Shown piece by piece: positions 36,513-44,801 of a stretch of 64,000 nucleotides of DNA. The DNA comes from Endozoicomonas sp. OPT23. Its GTDB lineage: Bacteria > Pseudomonadota > Gammaproteobacteria > Pseudomonadales > Endozoicomonadaceae. The notes beneath the pieces are model-generated. The model was not told the DNA's origin. It worked only from the letters and a program-made list of their open reading frames with translations, and did no database searches. Positions within the stretch are counted from its first letter, which is position 1. Each line of letters begins with the position of its first letter. The stretch is taken from the NCBI RefSeq assembly GCF_009653635.1, contig NZ_PPFD01000002.1, forward strand, positions 372,001-436,000. The letters are read 5' to 3'. Made by a program: the position numbers and the translations under genes.

Positions 36513-36749
36513 TTGTCTACGTACTTTAGTATGGTTAGCGTATAGTCTTCAGGTTTTTAATAGATTTCTTCTATTTCAAGAAAGAGAAAATTCATAGCGA
36601 TTTATGCGGTGTTTTATAGGCTGTAACCGCTGTCGGGTGTATTATTATTCTGCTTTTGGAAAAGAGCGGTTATGGCAAGCAAGGAGTTGTTCTCTACGCC
36701 TCCCAAGCAGTCTGCCGCAATAAATCTATTTTATTTGGAGAATGAATTC

Positions 36750-37352
36750 ATGGGCGTATTGGTTGGCAAGAAGGCTCCTGACTTTACAGTTCCTGCCGTA
36801 CTGGGCAATGGCGACATCGTTGAAGAATTTACCCTGTCTGAAGCCATCCGCGGCAAATACGGCATCGTATTCTTCTACCCACTGGACTTCACTTTCGTTT
36901 GTCCTTCCGAGCTGATCGCTATGGATCACCGCATCGAGAAGTTCAAGGAACTGAACACTGAAGTTATCGGTGTATCCATCGACTCTCACTTTACTCACAA
37001 CGCATGGCGTAACACCCCAGTGAATGAAGGCGGCATTGGCCAGGTTAAGTACACTCTGGCTGCTGACATCACTCACGGTATCTGCCAGTCCTACGACGTT
37101 GAGTCCGAAGGCGGTGTTGCGTTCCGTGGTGCTTTCCTGATCGACAAGGACGGCGTTGTACGTTCCCAGATCGTTAACGACCTGCCACTGGGTCGTAACA
37201 TGGACGAACTGGTTCGTCTGGTTGAAGCACTGCAGTTCCACGAAGAGCACGGCGAAGTTTGCCCAGCTGGCTGGAACAAAGGTGACAAAGGTATGGACGC
37301 CTCTCCTGAAGGTGTTGCCAAGTACCTGGCTGAGAGCGCTGAAGGTCTGTAA
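36750..37352 (+). CDS. Typical 2-Cys peroxiredoxin (AhpC/Prx1 type)
   Basis: A 200-residue thiol peroxidase. The peroxidatic cysteine C51 lies in YPLDFTFVCPSEL and the resolving cysteine C171 in GEVCPAGW; the C terminus keeps the helix after it. It reduces hydrogen peroxide and organic peroxides. I chose the ATG at 36750, eight bases after GGAG. A frame from 36672 would add 26 residues with no family match. Codon use is strongly biased to the optimal set (GTT, CTG, GGT), which suggests high expression. A terminator follows. Confidence 0.95.
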   Translation: MGVLVGKKAPDFTVPAVLGNGDIVEEFTLSEAIRGKYGIVFFYPLDFTFVCPSELIAMDHRIEKFKELNTEVIGVSIDSHFTHNAWRNTPVNEGGIGQVKYTLAADITHGICQSYDVESEGGVAFRGAFLIDKDGVVRSQIVNDLPLGRNMDELVRLVEALQFHEEHGEVCPAGWNKGDKGMDASPEGVAKYLAESAEGL

Positions 37353-37378
37353 GACTGATTCGCTTTCCAGCAAAATGA

Positions 37379-37404
37379 AAAGGCTGCCTTCGGGCGGCTT
37401 TTTC
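37379..37404 (+). terminator. Intrinsic terminator of the peroxiredoxin gene
   Basis: AAGGCTGCC, a TTCG tetraloop and GGCGGCTTT form a 9-bp stem (two wobbles) followed by TTTT. Confidence 0.85.
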
Positions 37405-37427
37405 TGTTTTAGAGATAAGTCAGAAGG

Positions 37428-37518
37428 TAAGTATCCGGCCATACGAATTCATAAGTTATATCCTCGCCATCGCGGAGATATAACTGTTTAATATTCGCTT
37501 GCATGTGTCTGCATATTG
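37428..37518 (+). repeat. Palindromic intergenic element, copy 4
   Basis: Flanks CCATACGAATTCAT and TTTAATATTCGCTTGCATGTGT match the family. The stem AGTTATATC... and ...GATATAACT has nine perfect outer pairs, then two mismatches and three more pairs, closing on CAT. It sits between the peroxiredoxin terminator and the tRNA cluster. Confidence 0.8.
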
Positions 37519-37619
37519 AATCTGGATACAGATTCTTTCGCAAAACGAATTGAAGCTCTGCTTATGTGAGTATTTCCACTGTTTTTCGCGAATATTAAAT
37601 CCAAGTGCTGGATTAAAAC

Positions 37620-37647
37620 TTGACTCAGCCTGAAATCTCATTAATAT
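37620..37647 (+). promoter_or_regulatory. Predicted promoter of the tRNA cluster
   Basis: TTGACT (37620-37625) and TAATAT (37642-37647) are separated by 16 bases, followed by a C/G-rich stretch (GCTGCCG) like the discriminators of stable-RNA promoters. The first tRNA begins 73 bases later. Confidence 0.45.
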
Positions 37648-37720
37648 TCGCTGCCGTCAGGTGATGACGAAAACGAATCACCGGCAAGCAGTCAGGCGAG
37701 ACATTAAAACGCTATGCAGT

Positions 37721-37796
37721 TCCTCGATAGCTCAGTTGGTAGAGCAGTAGACTGTTAATCTATTGGTCGCTGGTTCGAGTCCAGCTCGAGGAGCCA
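37721..37796 (+). tRNA. tRNA-Asn (GTT), copy 1
   Basis: 76 bases with encoded CCA. Anticodon GTT in ACTGTTAATC, acceptor TCCTCGA/TCGAGGA, T-loop TTCGAGT. Confidence 0.97.
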
Positions 37797-37878
37797 TATT
37801 CTTCGATTGTTATCTTACAGAAATGTTCTGAAGGTAAGAGTTGAAAGTTTATTGAATTGCGTGTTCAATAAGCGGCTT

Positions 37879-37954
37879 GGGTCGTTAGCTCAGTTGGTAG
37901 AGCAGTTGGCTTTTAACCAATTGGTCGTAGGTTCGAATCCTACACGACCCACCA
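37879..37954 (+). tRNA. tRNA-Lys (TTT), copy 1
   Basis: 76 bases with encoded CCA. Anticodon TTT in GCTTTTAACC. Acceptor GGGTCGT/ACGACCC, differing from the other three Lys copies by a compensated pair at position 4:69. Confidence 0.97.
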
Positions 37955-37997
37955 TACAATTAGTTTTCTCTGAATAGAGAAAACTATAAAGAATAGT

Positions 37998-38073
37998 TCC
38001 TCGATAGCTCAGTTGGTAGAGCAGTAGACTGTTAATCTATTGGTCGCTGGTTCGAGTCCAGCTCGAGGAGCCA
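37998..38073 (+). tRNA. tRNA-Asn (GTT), copy 2
   Basis: Identical over 76 bases to the Asn copy at 37721; encoded CCA. Confidence 0.97.
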
Positions 38074-38111
38074 TTTTCAAAATCTTTCAGATTGAACAGT
38101 CTGATTGATTC

Positions 38112-38187
38112 GGGACGTTAGCTCAGTTGGTAGAGCAGTTGGCTTTTAACCAATTGGTCGTAGGTTCGAATCCTACACGTCCCACCA
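38112..38187 (+). tRNA. tRNA-Lys (TTT), copy 2
   Basis: 76 bases, anticodon TTT, acceptor GGGACGT/ACGTCCC, encoded CCA. Confidence 0.97.
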
Positions 38188-38232
38188 TACAATCAACTTC
38201 ATCACCAGACCGATGTTGTTGTACAGAATAGT

Positions 38233-38308
38233 TCCTCGATAGCTCAGTTGGTAGAGCAGTAGACTGTTAATCTATTGGTCGCTGGTTCGAGTCCAGCTCG
38301 AGGAGCCA
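38233..38308 (+). tRNA. tRNA-Asn (GTT), copy 3
   Basis: Identical over 76 bases to the other two Asn copies; encoded CCA. Confidence 0.97.
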
Positions 38309-38384
38309 TATTAAAAGTCTTTCAGATTCTTGCTCTTAAAGGGTGATGTTTAAAAAATCTCTGAAAAGAGTGTCTGATTGATTT

Positions 38385-38460
38385 GGGACGTTAGCTCAGT
38401 TGGTAGAGCAGTTGGCTTTTAACCAATTGGTCGTAGGTTCGAATCCTACACGTCCCACCA
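38385..38460 (+). tRNA. tRNA-Lys (TTT), copy 3
   Basis: Identical to Lys copy 2; encoded CCA. An intrinsic terminator follows 24 bases later. Confidence 0.97.
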
Positions 38461-38484
38461 TATTTACTCTCGTCGATAGAGAGC

Positions 38485-38516
38485 AAAAAAGCCGCTAATA
38501 CGTTAGCGGTTTTTTT
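38485..38516 (+). terminator. Intrinsic terminator inside the tRNA cluster
   Basis: CCGCTAA, a TACG tetraloop and TTAGCGG form a 7-bp stem followed by seven T residues. It separates the first six tRNAs from the last Lys gene. Confidence 0.85.
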
Positions 38517-38541
38517 ATCGAACAAGATTCTTATGAATCTG

Positions 38542-38617
38542 GGGACGTTAGCTCAGTTGGTAGAGCAGTTGGCTTTTAACCAATTGGTCGTAGGTTCGAA
38601 TCCTACACGTCCCACCA
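38542..38617 (+). tRNA. tRNA-Lys (TTT), copy 4
   Basis: Identical to Lys copies 2 and 3; encoded CCA. Only about 25 bases separate it from the terminator before it. Those bases contain the small palindrome AGATTC-TTAT-GAATCT ending at the tRNA 5' side. Confidence 0.97.
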
Positions 38618-38639
38618 CTTTCTCTTAATAGAGAGTCAG

Positions 38640-38673
38640 AGCCGGATCATTTTTGATGATCCGGCTTTTTTTT
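38640..38673 (+). terminator. Intrinsic terminator after tRNA-Lys copy 4
   Basis: AGCCGGATCA and TGATCCGGCT form a perfect 10-bp stem with a 7-base loop and an eight-T tract. Confidence 0.9.
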
Positions 38674-38724
38674 GCCTGTCATAAATGGAATGTGTGTTGA
38701 TGCTGTGGTTCTGGATAGAAAAGG

Positions 38725-40038
38725 TTAGTGGAGTTTAAGGTGTGGTCTGGTGGTCTTACTTATAAAATCCTTCAAAACCAGTGCCGCTGTTTTCACTCGT
38801 CCGAACAGAGCGATCTGATGCATCCGGTAGAGGCTGATATAAAACAGCTTGGCGAGTGCGCCTTCCACCATCATATCGCCAGTGACAGCGCCCATAAGGT
38901 TGCCTATGGCGGTGAAACGGCTGAGGGAGATCAGTGAGCCATAATCCTTGTAGGTGAATGACATGGATTCTCCGCCAAGAGCTTGTGCGCACAGACTCTT
39001 GGTAAGCAGCTCTGCTTGCTGGTGAGCGGCTTGTGCTCTGGGGGGAATGGTGATGGATTGGCCTTTTCTGTCTTCCAGTGTGCAGCTGGCGCAGTCGCCC
39101 AGTGCATAGATGCTGTCGTCCAGCGTTGTCTGTAGTGTGGGTCTGACAACCAGTTGGTTGATTCGGTTGGTTTCCAGTCCGCTGAGCTCTTTAAGAAACT
39201 CAGGCGCTTTGATGCCGGCTGCCCAGATGCAGAGATCGGTTTCGATAAAGCTGCCGTCTTTGGTGTTTAACCCTTCCTTTGTGACTTCACTGACGATTTG
39301 ATTGGTTTTAATGGTGACGCCTAGCTCGGTCAGTTGTTTATGCACTGCGCTGGTGATGCGTAAAGGCAGGGCGGGCAGAATTCTCTCGCCACCTTCGATG
39401 ATGGTGATGTTGACCTTGTTGGGTTTAATGGCATCCAACCCATATCGTGCCAGCTCAATGGCTGCATTGTGCAACTCAGCAGAAAGCTCGACGCCTGTTG
39501 CCCCTGCACCAATGACGGAGATGTTCAGCTCCTGAGCCTCTTTCTTAGCGGATTGAGCGTGGAGGTAATGGTTCAGCAAGGTGGTATGAATCTTTTCTGC
39601 TTCAGCCCTGCTGTCGAGAAACAGACAATGCTCTTTGGCTCCGAGTGTGTTGAAGTCATTGGCGGTACTGCCAACAGCAATCACCAGGTCATCATATTCC
39701 AGCTCTCTGCTGGGGACGACTTCCTGACCTTTTTCATCACAAATAGGTTCAAGGGTGATGACCTTATTGTCTCGATCAAGGCCACACATTCGACCGGGCA
39801 GGAAGTGGAAGTGATTCCATTTGGCCTGAGCCAGATAACTGAGTTCATCCTCAAAAGCATTCAGAGAGCCAGCGGCTACTTCATGGAGTAAGGGTTTCCA
39901 GAAGTGAGTGCGTTGAGCATCGACCAGAGTGATCTCGGCTCTTTTCTGCTTACCCAGCTTCTTTCCCAGTCGGGTAGCCAGCTCCAGACCTCCGGCTCCA
40001 CCTCCGACAACGACAATCCTTCGTAGCTGTTGTGTCAT
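38725..40038 (-). CDS. ndh: Type II NADH dehydrogenase (NDH-2)
   Basis: A 437-residue non-proton-pumping NADH:quinone oxidoreductase. The FAD site is RIVVVGGGAGGLELATRLG, the NADH site ISVIGAGATGVELSAEL, and the second FAD contact YALGDCAS. A C-terminal amphipathic/hydrophobic segment (KLFYISLYRMHQIALFG) fits membrane attachment. The ATG at 40038 is preceded by GAGGT; four extra N-terminal residues are unlikely. A DUF3094 peptide lies just upstream on the same strand. Confidence 0.95.
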   Translation of the reverse strand: MTQQLRRIVVVGGGAGGLELATRLGKKLGKQKRAEITLVDAQRTHFWKPLLHEVAAGSLNAFEDELSYLAQAKWNHFHFLPGRMCGLDRDNKVITLEPICDEKGQEVVPSRELEYDDLVIAVGSTANDFNTLGAKEHCLFLDSRAEAEKIHTTLLNHYLHAQSAKKEAQELNISVIGAGATGVELSAELHNAAIELARYGLDAIKPNKVNITIIEGGERILPALPLRITSAVHKQLTELGVTIKTNQIVSEVTKEGLNTKDGSFIETDLCIWAAGIKAPEFLKELSGLETNRINQLVVRPTLQTTLDDSIYALGDCASCTLEDRKGQSITIPPRAQAAHQQAELLTKSLCAQALGGESMSFTYKDYGSLISLSRFTAIGNLMGAVTGDMMVEGALAKLFYISLYRMHQIALFGRVKTAALVLKDFISKTTRPHLKLH

Positions 40039-40100
40039 GAGAAACCTCACTTTTTATTGCTATGAATTCGGTGTGTCTGTGGGCGCGGGCAGGAGTGAAG

Positions 40101-40286
40101 TCAGCCGAGAATAAACACGCCTAGCACTCGGCTGATAACGCCGAGCAGAACAATAATAACGGCCAGCCAAAGCATCAGCTTGAGAGGCTTGAAGCTCGAA
40201 CGTTCGGTAGAATTAATGCCAGTGGAGATAAAGCGATTAACTTTTTCCTGATCTTCCGCTGAGAGTCTGGTTTCTGTTTTATCCAT
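40101..40286 (-). CDS. DUF3094-family small membrane protein
   Basis: A 61-residue peptide starting MDKTETRLSAEDQEKVNRFI, with GINSTERSSFKPLKL and one transmembrane helix (MLWLAVIIVLLGVISRVLGV) at its C terminus. This matches the DUF3094 family known from Pseudomonas and relatives, of unknown function. The long frame from 40505 is an artefact running through a palindromic element. GAGAG precedes the ATG at 40286. The 62-bp gap before ndh suggests joint transcription. Confidence 0.8.
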   Translation of the reverse strand: MDKTETRLSAEDQEKVNRFISTGINSTERSSFKPLKLMLWLAVIIVLLGVISRVLGVFILG

Positions 40287-40358
40287 GGGGGCTCTCTTCA
40301 GGTAATAATTTTCTTGTTTAAGAAAATAGTACAGTTTCATTGAATGAAAAAACACCGG

Positions 40359-40441
40359 CAAGTGTGTAGACACTGGCAGCCGAATATTAGATTGCCATTT
40401 CCCCGCCTTAGGCGGGGAAATGGCATATGAATTGTTTTGCG
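40359..40441 (-). repeat. Palindromic intergenic element, copy 5 (minus orientation)
   Basis: A perfect 15-bp stem, TGCCATTTCCCCGCC (40393-40407) and its complement (40411-40425), closes on a 3-base loop. Outer flanks GTGTGTAGACAC and CGAATATTAGAT match the other copies read in reverse. It lies between DUF3094 and the divergent methyltransferase gene. Confidence 0.85.
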
Positions 40442-40508
40442 GCATTTCATGAGAGTTGACCGGAATATTGTCTGCGAGGCAGTGTAGAGGTAAAACAGGG
40501 GGCAATTC

Positions 40509-41198
40509 ATGGCACTTTTCTGGTTAGGGCTAAAAACCAAATGGTTTGAATTGGCCGAGTTTATTAGAGTGCTTTGGCGTTTTCGTGCTAGTTGGCTGTT
40601 TATTCGGTCTTATCTGCAATTGAAGCTGGTTTACCTGTTGGACAGCCCTTATCAGGTAAGTAAGCGCTTTCTTTTTAAGAGCGAAGAGGCTGACCTTTAT
40701 CAATATGGAGAGACGCCTTTATCTGTCTTTGCTGACATTATCGAAAAGGTTGGAATTGACAGTGATGAGCATGTCTATGAGCTGGGATCTGGTAGTGGCT
40801 TCTGTGCACTCTGGCTGGCAACTTTTGTTGGCGTACAAGCGACGGCAGTTGAGTTGATTCCTGTATTTTGCCGACGCTTAGAGCGTGTCCAGAAAAGAAT
40901 CGGGGTTGAAAATCTTAGGGTCAGTAATAATGACTACTTCCATGAAATATTGAAGCCATCAACTCTCATCTATCTTTACGCTTCGAACCTGGATGATGTC
41001 GTCATTACAGAGCTGGCCGAGAAATTAACTGAACTACCAGAAGGTGCAAGAGTGCTCTCGGTCAGTTATTCACTGGCTGATTATGACCAGCAGAATGCTT
41101 TTGAAGTGCTTGAGGTTTGGCAGGCTATGTTTCCATGGGGCGAGGCAGAGGTGTATCTTCAGATCAGAACAGCTGATAGACAGAAGTCAGGCGGCTGA
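40509..41198 (+). CDS. Class I SAM-dependent methyltransferase-like protein
   Basis: A 229-residue protein with a hydrophobic/aromatic N-terminal region of about 50 residues (a possible membrane-associated segment, WFELAEFIRVLWRFRASW) followed by a Rossmann-like SAM domain: motif I VYELGSGSGFCALWLA, then VQATAVELIPVF and NDYFHE. Substrate unknown. Its 3' end overlaps the converging gene by 35 bp. Confidence 0.7.
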   Translation: MALFWLGLKTKWFELAEFIRVLWRFRASWLFIRSYLQLKLVYLLDSPYQVSKRFLFKSEEADLYQYGETPLSVFADIIEKVGIDSDEHVYELGSGSGFCALWLATFVGVQATAVELIPVFCRRLERVQKRIGVENLRVSNNDYFHEILKPSTLIYLYASNLDDVVITELAEKLTELPEGARVLSVSYSLADYDQQNAFEVLEVWQAMFPWGEAEVYLQIRTADRQKSGG

Positions 41199-41967
41199 CT
41201 ACCTGGTTACTGTGGCGGGCAATCAGTTCCGGTATGGATTGCTCGGGAAAGGTCATCATTCCTTCCTTGATATAGCCCCAGGTGATTTGAACCTTTCTGA
41301 ATGATTTTGCGCCTTGTGGGTAATGATCCAGTTGCTTGTCGAGTCTAATTAGTTTCTGATCAAAATGGTTGATCAGAGTTTGCAGTTGAGCCTGCCCGGA
41401 AGCAACGATGTCTTTTTGTCGACTATCCAGTGTCAGACTCAGATATTCCCGAGACAAGCGCTGCATCAGCAGGGCCTGTTCAAGAAAGGCCAGCGAGGGT
41501 TTGCTGTACGGGTCTCGTATGGTCAATTTTTGCTGTAGTAGTAGCAGTTGCCTGTCGAGTTTGACCAGAGCCAGTTGCAGAGAGTGAGTATTCGGTGCCT
41601 TTCTCGCTTCAGACAGTCGTACAATCCATTCTGCATGCTTCTTGACGACTGGCCAGAGTACTTTGGTATTGCTAATCAGTTCCTGAGTTTCCTGATCTCC
41701 TTTGTACGTCTGAAGCTGCTTCAAACTGTTATCCAGAAGAATCAGTGATTCCTGAAGCTTCTCTCTGGCATCGCTGTTTTGAAAATCCAGTTGCAGCAGG
41801 TGCAGGTTGGCTATTAATACGTTGAGGGTGATTTCCTGACGAATAACAAATTCAGGGGAGGGTGTTGTTTTGAGTGAAGATGGTTCGGCGCTGGCGTTAG
41901 CGCTTGTGTTGATACTTGCAACTATGGGCAGTAGCAAAAGGCTGAAGAAAGTGATGGCTTTCAGCAT
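41164..41967 (-). CDS. Periplasmic all-helical hypothetical protein
   Basis: A 267-residue protein with a signal peptide (MLKAITFFSLLLLPIVAS, cut near ANA). The mature protein is rich in leucine, glutamine and charged residues in heptad-like runs (LLDNSLKQLQTYKGDQETQE, LVKLDRQLLLLQQKLTI), which suggests an antiparallel helical bundle. It resembles the PilJ/NarX-type sensing bundle detached from any signalling domain, but I cannot confirm that. It overlaps the methyltransferase gene tail to tail. Confidence 0.6.
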   Translation of the reverse strand: MLKAITFFSLLLLPIVASINTSANASAEPSSLKTTPSPEFVIRQEITLNVLIANLHLLQLDFQNSDAREKLQESLILLDNSLKQLQTYKGDQETQELISNTKVLWPVVKKHAEWIVRLSEARKAPNTHSLQLALVKLDRQLLLLQQKLTIRDPYSKPSLAFLEQALLMQRLSREYLSLTLDSRQKDIVASGQAQLQTLINHFDQKLIRLDKQLDHYPQGAKSFRKVQITWGYIKEGMMTFPEQSIPELIARHSNQVVSRLTSVYQLF

Positions 41968-42060
41968 GGTTGGCCCGGAATCCTGAATAAGAGTAATTAT
42001 TTTTATCGGACATCCAGGTTGCCTGCTGAAGTTACTGTGTTTTTATCAGTCTTCTTTGGA

Positions 42061-42097
42061 AGGACAACCTCTTATAAGAAATATCAGAGGTTGTCCT
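42061..42097 (-). terminator. Hairpin downstream of yejK
   Basis: AGGACAACCTC and GAGGTTGTCCT form a perfect 11-bp stem with a 15-base loop, 37 bases beyond the yejK stop. There is no T-run on either side. Confidence 0.45.
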
Positions 42098-42133
42098 CGC
42101 AGGCAATTTTTAGCGTGCTTCTTTGAAAAGAGC

Positions 42134-43132
42134 TTAGCTATTCTCTTCCAGCTGCTCTTTCAGTTTGGCTGGTACATCTTTAATAACCAGCTGATTAAGG
42201 TCTTTGTTATAAACCACCTGATGGCCTAATAGCTCGGCATCGAACGCCAGATTCAGCCCTTTACTGCGCCCTGTGTAGCGAACCAGCTTGGTTAGAACAC
42301 GCTTTTCAGGTGTCATTGGCTGGCTCATATCGTAGTCACGGGTGTTAACGAACTTGGCAAAATCGTCAGAACCGGCTTCAGAGAGATAACCTGTCAGCTC
42401 ATCCAGAGTCAGGGCATCACCGTCATCAGCCTTGGTCTGGCAGAAGTCGTATACCTGTCGGCTGACTTCTACATGGTTCTCCAGTGAAGGTGCTTCTTTG
42501 GCAAATGCTTTTACAGCGGTGACCAGCGTATCGGCTTCTTTCTTGCTGTTGCTGGTTTCGCTGCAGCCCAAAGCTTCCTGGAACACATCACTCAAGCGCT
42601 TTCCACCTCGAGGGCGCAGGAACGAAAGGTAGCGACCACTGTTCTCATTGCCCTGCCACTCGGTGATGTTAATTCGGCAGGCCAGAGCCATTTTGGCGGT
42701 ATCCAGGTAGTTAACATCCTGAATCATCAAATCTTCGGTAACCGTGACACTGACGTTGTTAGTCAGCATGCAGAGCAGCAGGTAGCGTGTCAGGCCCTGT
42801 TGGTAGTCGGCAAACAGTACATAGCCACCGCCCATTGCACCTGCGTGATCAAGACTTTCACGGAGCTTGTTCAGTGAGTCCTGAGTCAGCTTGGTGAAAT
42901 CCATGGACTCATCAAGGTATTGAGCCAGTTCTGTTGGGAAAGGGCTCTCAGCTTCCGGGTGAAACTGCCCGTACTGCTTGTCCTGTTTCTTGTTATAGGT
43001 TTGCAGCAGGTCATCCAGCATGGCTTCCAGCGCTGGTGAAGGTGTCAGGCTTTTACCGGCCGGAATGGCTGTCAGGCTGTCACTGCCAGGCTGCTGTTGC
43101 AGCTGGTGAACGATAATCTGTTTAATTGGCAT
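42134..43132 (-). CDS. yejK: Nucleoid-associated protein YejK/NdpA
   Basis: A 332-residue member of the NdpA family, which binds double-stranded DNA in the nucleoid. Family segments include MPIKQIIVHQLQ at the N terminus, FADYQQGLTRYLLLCML, YLSFLRPRGGKRLSDVFQEALGC, and the C-terminal RYTGRSKGLNLAFDAELL. Length is typical. It is transcribed alone; a strong hairpin follows. Confidence 0.92.
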   Translation of the reverse strand: MPIKQIIVHQLQQQPGSDSLTAIPAGKSLTPSPALEAMLDDLLQTYNKKQDKQYGQFHPEAESPFPTELAQYLDESMDFTKLTQDSLNKLRESLDHAGAMGGGYVLFADYQQGLTRYLLLCMLTNNVSVTVTEDLMIQDVNYLDTAKMALACRINITEWQGNENSGRYLSFLRPRGGKRLSDVFQEALGCSETSNSKKEADTLVTAVKAFAKEAPSLENHVEVSRQVYDFCQTKADDGDALTLDELTGYLSEAGSDDFAKFVNTRDYDMSQPMTPEKRVLTKLVRYTGRSKGLNLAFDAELLGHQVVYNKDLNQLVIKDVPAKLKEQLEENS

Positions 43133-43235
43133 AGGGGGAGACTTATACGGATTGATAGGAATATCTTACCGTTGAAAATTTGCTGGCGCATCAATCAGAA
43201 GACAGTGGCAGTGGTTTTAATGTTTTGGCGATTGG

Positions 43236-44681
43236 CTACTTCCGTTCAATAAAGAGTATCCAGTCGCGATACTGGTGCTCTTTTCTGAAGTTTTTAAGTG
43301 TGCCTTCAGGAAGGTGGGCAATGAATTTCTTTTTAGTAACCAGAATATCCTGATGTTCTGTCAGACTTTCAGTTAGCTCACTTTGATTGTCTGCCAAAAG
43401 TGCTGTTCCGTTTGAGTAAAAGCGGGCAGAGAAAGGGCGATCCATAAAGTAGATTATATTGCCGCTTTGGTTTGGCACCTTATTGTTTAAAGCGTCAAAA
43501 ATGTACTTTTGAGATTTCTGCCCACCGTCGTTCATCATCAATACAACCGTGATAATCATCAATACCGGCGTTACGGCAGAGAACCAGAATAGCCCTTTGT
43601 TTGGTTGATCATTATTCATTGGCCATAAAGCAGCTATCAATAGAGCCAGCGCTGGTGTCACCGGCAGCATATAAGTCCAGATGAGGTTGTTGGTGAAGGT
43701 GAAGAAAATAGGCAGAAACAACAGCCAGCAGAATAAGAAGTAATGCCAGTCAGTCAGGTCCTGTTGTTGGTGTTTGAATAGTCCTCGTTTCACTTGATAA
43801 ATGACCAGTCCAATAATCACCAGAGACCAGGGGGTACCTCCCAGCAGCAGATAGCCCCAGATAGAACCCAGAGGGTGTACATGAGCATTGCCGTATTCAT
43901 CACCCTGCCAGCCGCTGTCGAGATAACGGGAAAAGTGTTCACCGATGAACATATATTCAATAAGTCCCGGATTCTCTGCTTCAGCAGCAAGGTACCAGGG
44001 CAGGGCGATAGCCAAGGTTAGCAGGGTTCCCTTAATCCAGGGGAAACGATGCCAGAAGCTAAGCAACTGTTTTCTAAACAGACACCAGAAAAATATAGGG
44101 CCGCCAGCCAGAACTATGGCTGCCAGACCTTTGGCTAAGAGAGCAATACCGCAACCCACGTAAAAAAGGTATTGCCAGCGTCTGGCCTGCATTGGATCTG
44201 TCGAGTGCCAGCCAATCCAGAAAGCACTGAGAATCAGGGAAATGCTGAGTGTCATCACCGGGTCTGCCAGAACGGCTCCGGCCAGCACCAGAAATGCTGC
44301 AGATGTAATCAGTACCATGACTGTAATGCTTGCTCTGGTTCTATCCATGGCAAAGCTGGCTAATTTCCACAGTACAAACAGATTTAAAAGTGCGCATATT
44401 AGAGAAGGAAAGCGTGCGGCAAACTCATTGATACCAAACAGTTTGAAACTGATGGCAGACAGCCAGATAAACATGGGTGGCTTGCCCAAAAAGGGGACGC
44501 CGTAGTCAAAGTAAGGGGTCACCCAGTTATTGGTTTCCACCATCAGGCGGGCCATCTCACCGTAGCGAGCCTCGGTGGTATCCATCAAAGGGTAGAGCCC
44601 GAGAGACAGCAAACGAATCAGTACAGATATTGAGATAACGAAGAGTATCCAGAACTGCAGAGAGGGTTTGCTGTTGCTCAT
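43236..44681 (-). CDS. GT39/ArnT-like membrane glycosyltransferase
   Basis: A 481-residue polytopic membrane protein. The N-terminal region has LLSLGLYPLMDTTEARYGEMARLM with the catalytic acidic residues, and VPFLGKPPMFIWLSA, the signature of ArnT/PMT-family enzymes that transfer sugars from undecaprenyl phosphate. A GDEYGNAHVHPLGSIWGYLLLG segment belongs to the periplasmic loop. The C terminus is a short soluble tail. The sugar and acceptor (lipid A is one option) cannot be inferred. No arn operon lies nearby. Confidence 0.82.
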   Translation of the reverse strand: MSNSKPSLQFWILFVISISVLIRLLSLGLYPLMDTTEARYGEMARLMVETNNWVTPYFDYGVPFLGKPPMFIWLSAISFKLFGINEFAARFPSLICALLNLFVLWKLASFAMDRTRASITVMVLITSAAFLVLAGAVLADPVMTLSISLILSAFWIGWHSTDPMQARRWQYLFYVGCGIALLAKGLAAIVLAGGPIFFWCLFRKQLLSFWHRFPWIKGTLLTLAIALPWYLAAEAENPGLIEYMFIGEHFSRYLDSGWQGDEYGNAHVHPLGSIWGYLLLGGTPWSLVIIGLVIYQVKRGLFKHQQQDLTDWHYFLFCWLLFLPIFFTFTNNLIWTYMLPVTPALALLIAALWPMNNDQPNKGLFWFSAVTPVLMIITVVLMMNDGGQKSQKYIFDALNNKVPNQSGNIIYFMDRPFSARFYSNGTALLADNQSELTESLTEHQDILVTKKKFIAHLPEGTLKNFRKEHQYRDWILFIERK

Positions 44682-44801
44682 AGTGACGATTGAACCTGAA
44701 GGCAGTGATTGTTAACTACTTCATAGGTTTTCGGTTTTTGTTATTGTTCCTTTATTAATCGCACAGAAATAAGAATGGAAACAAGAGCTTGTTTCTATAA
44801 G

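Noticed and set aside
36672-36749. Longer N terminus for the peroxiredoxin
   Set aside because: No family match in the extra 26 residues, and the ATG at 36750 has a good ribosome-binding site.
37721-38617. CRISPR-like array of evenly spaced repeats
   Set aside because: The repeated units are complete tRNA genes with anticodons and CCA ends.
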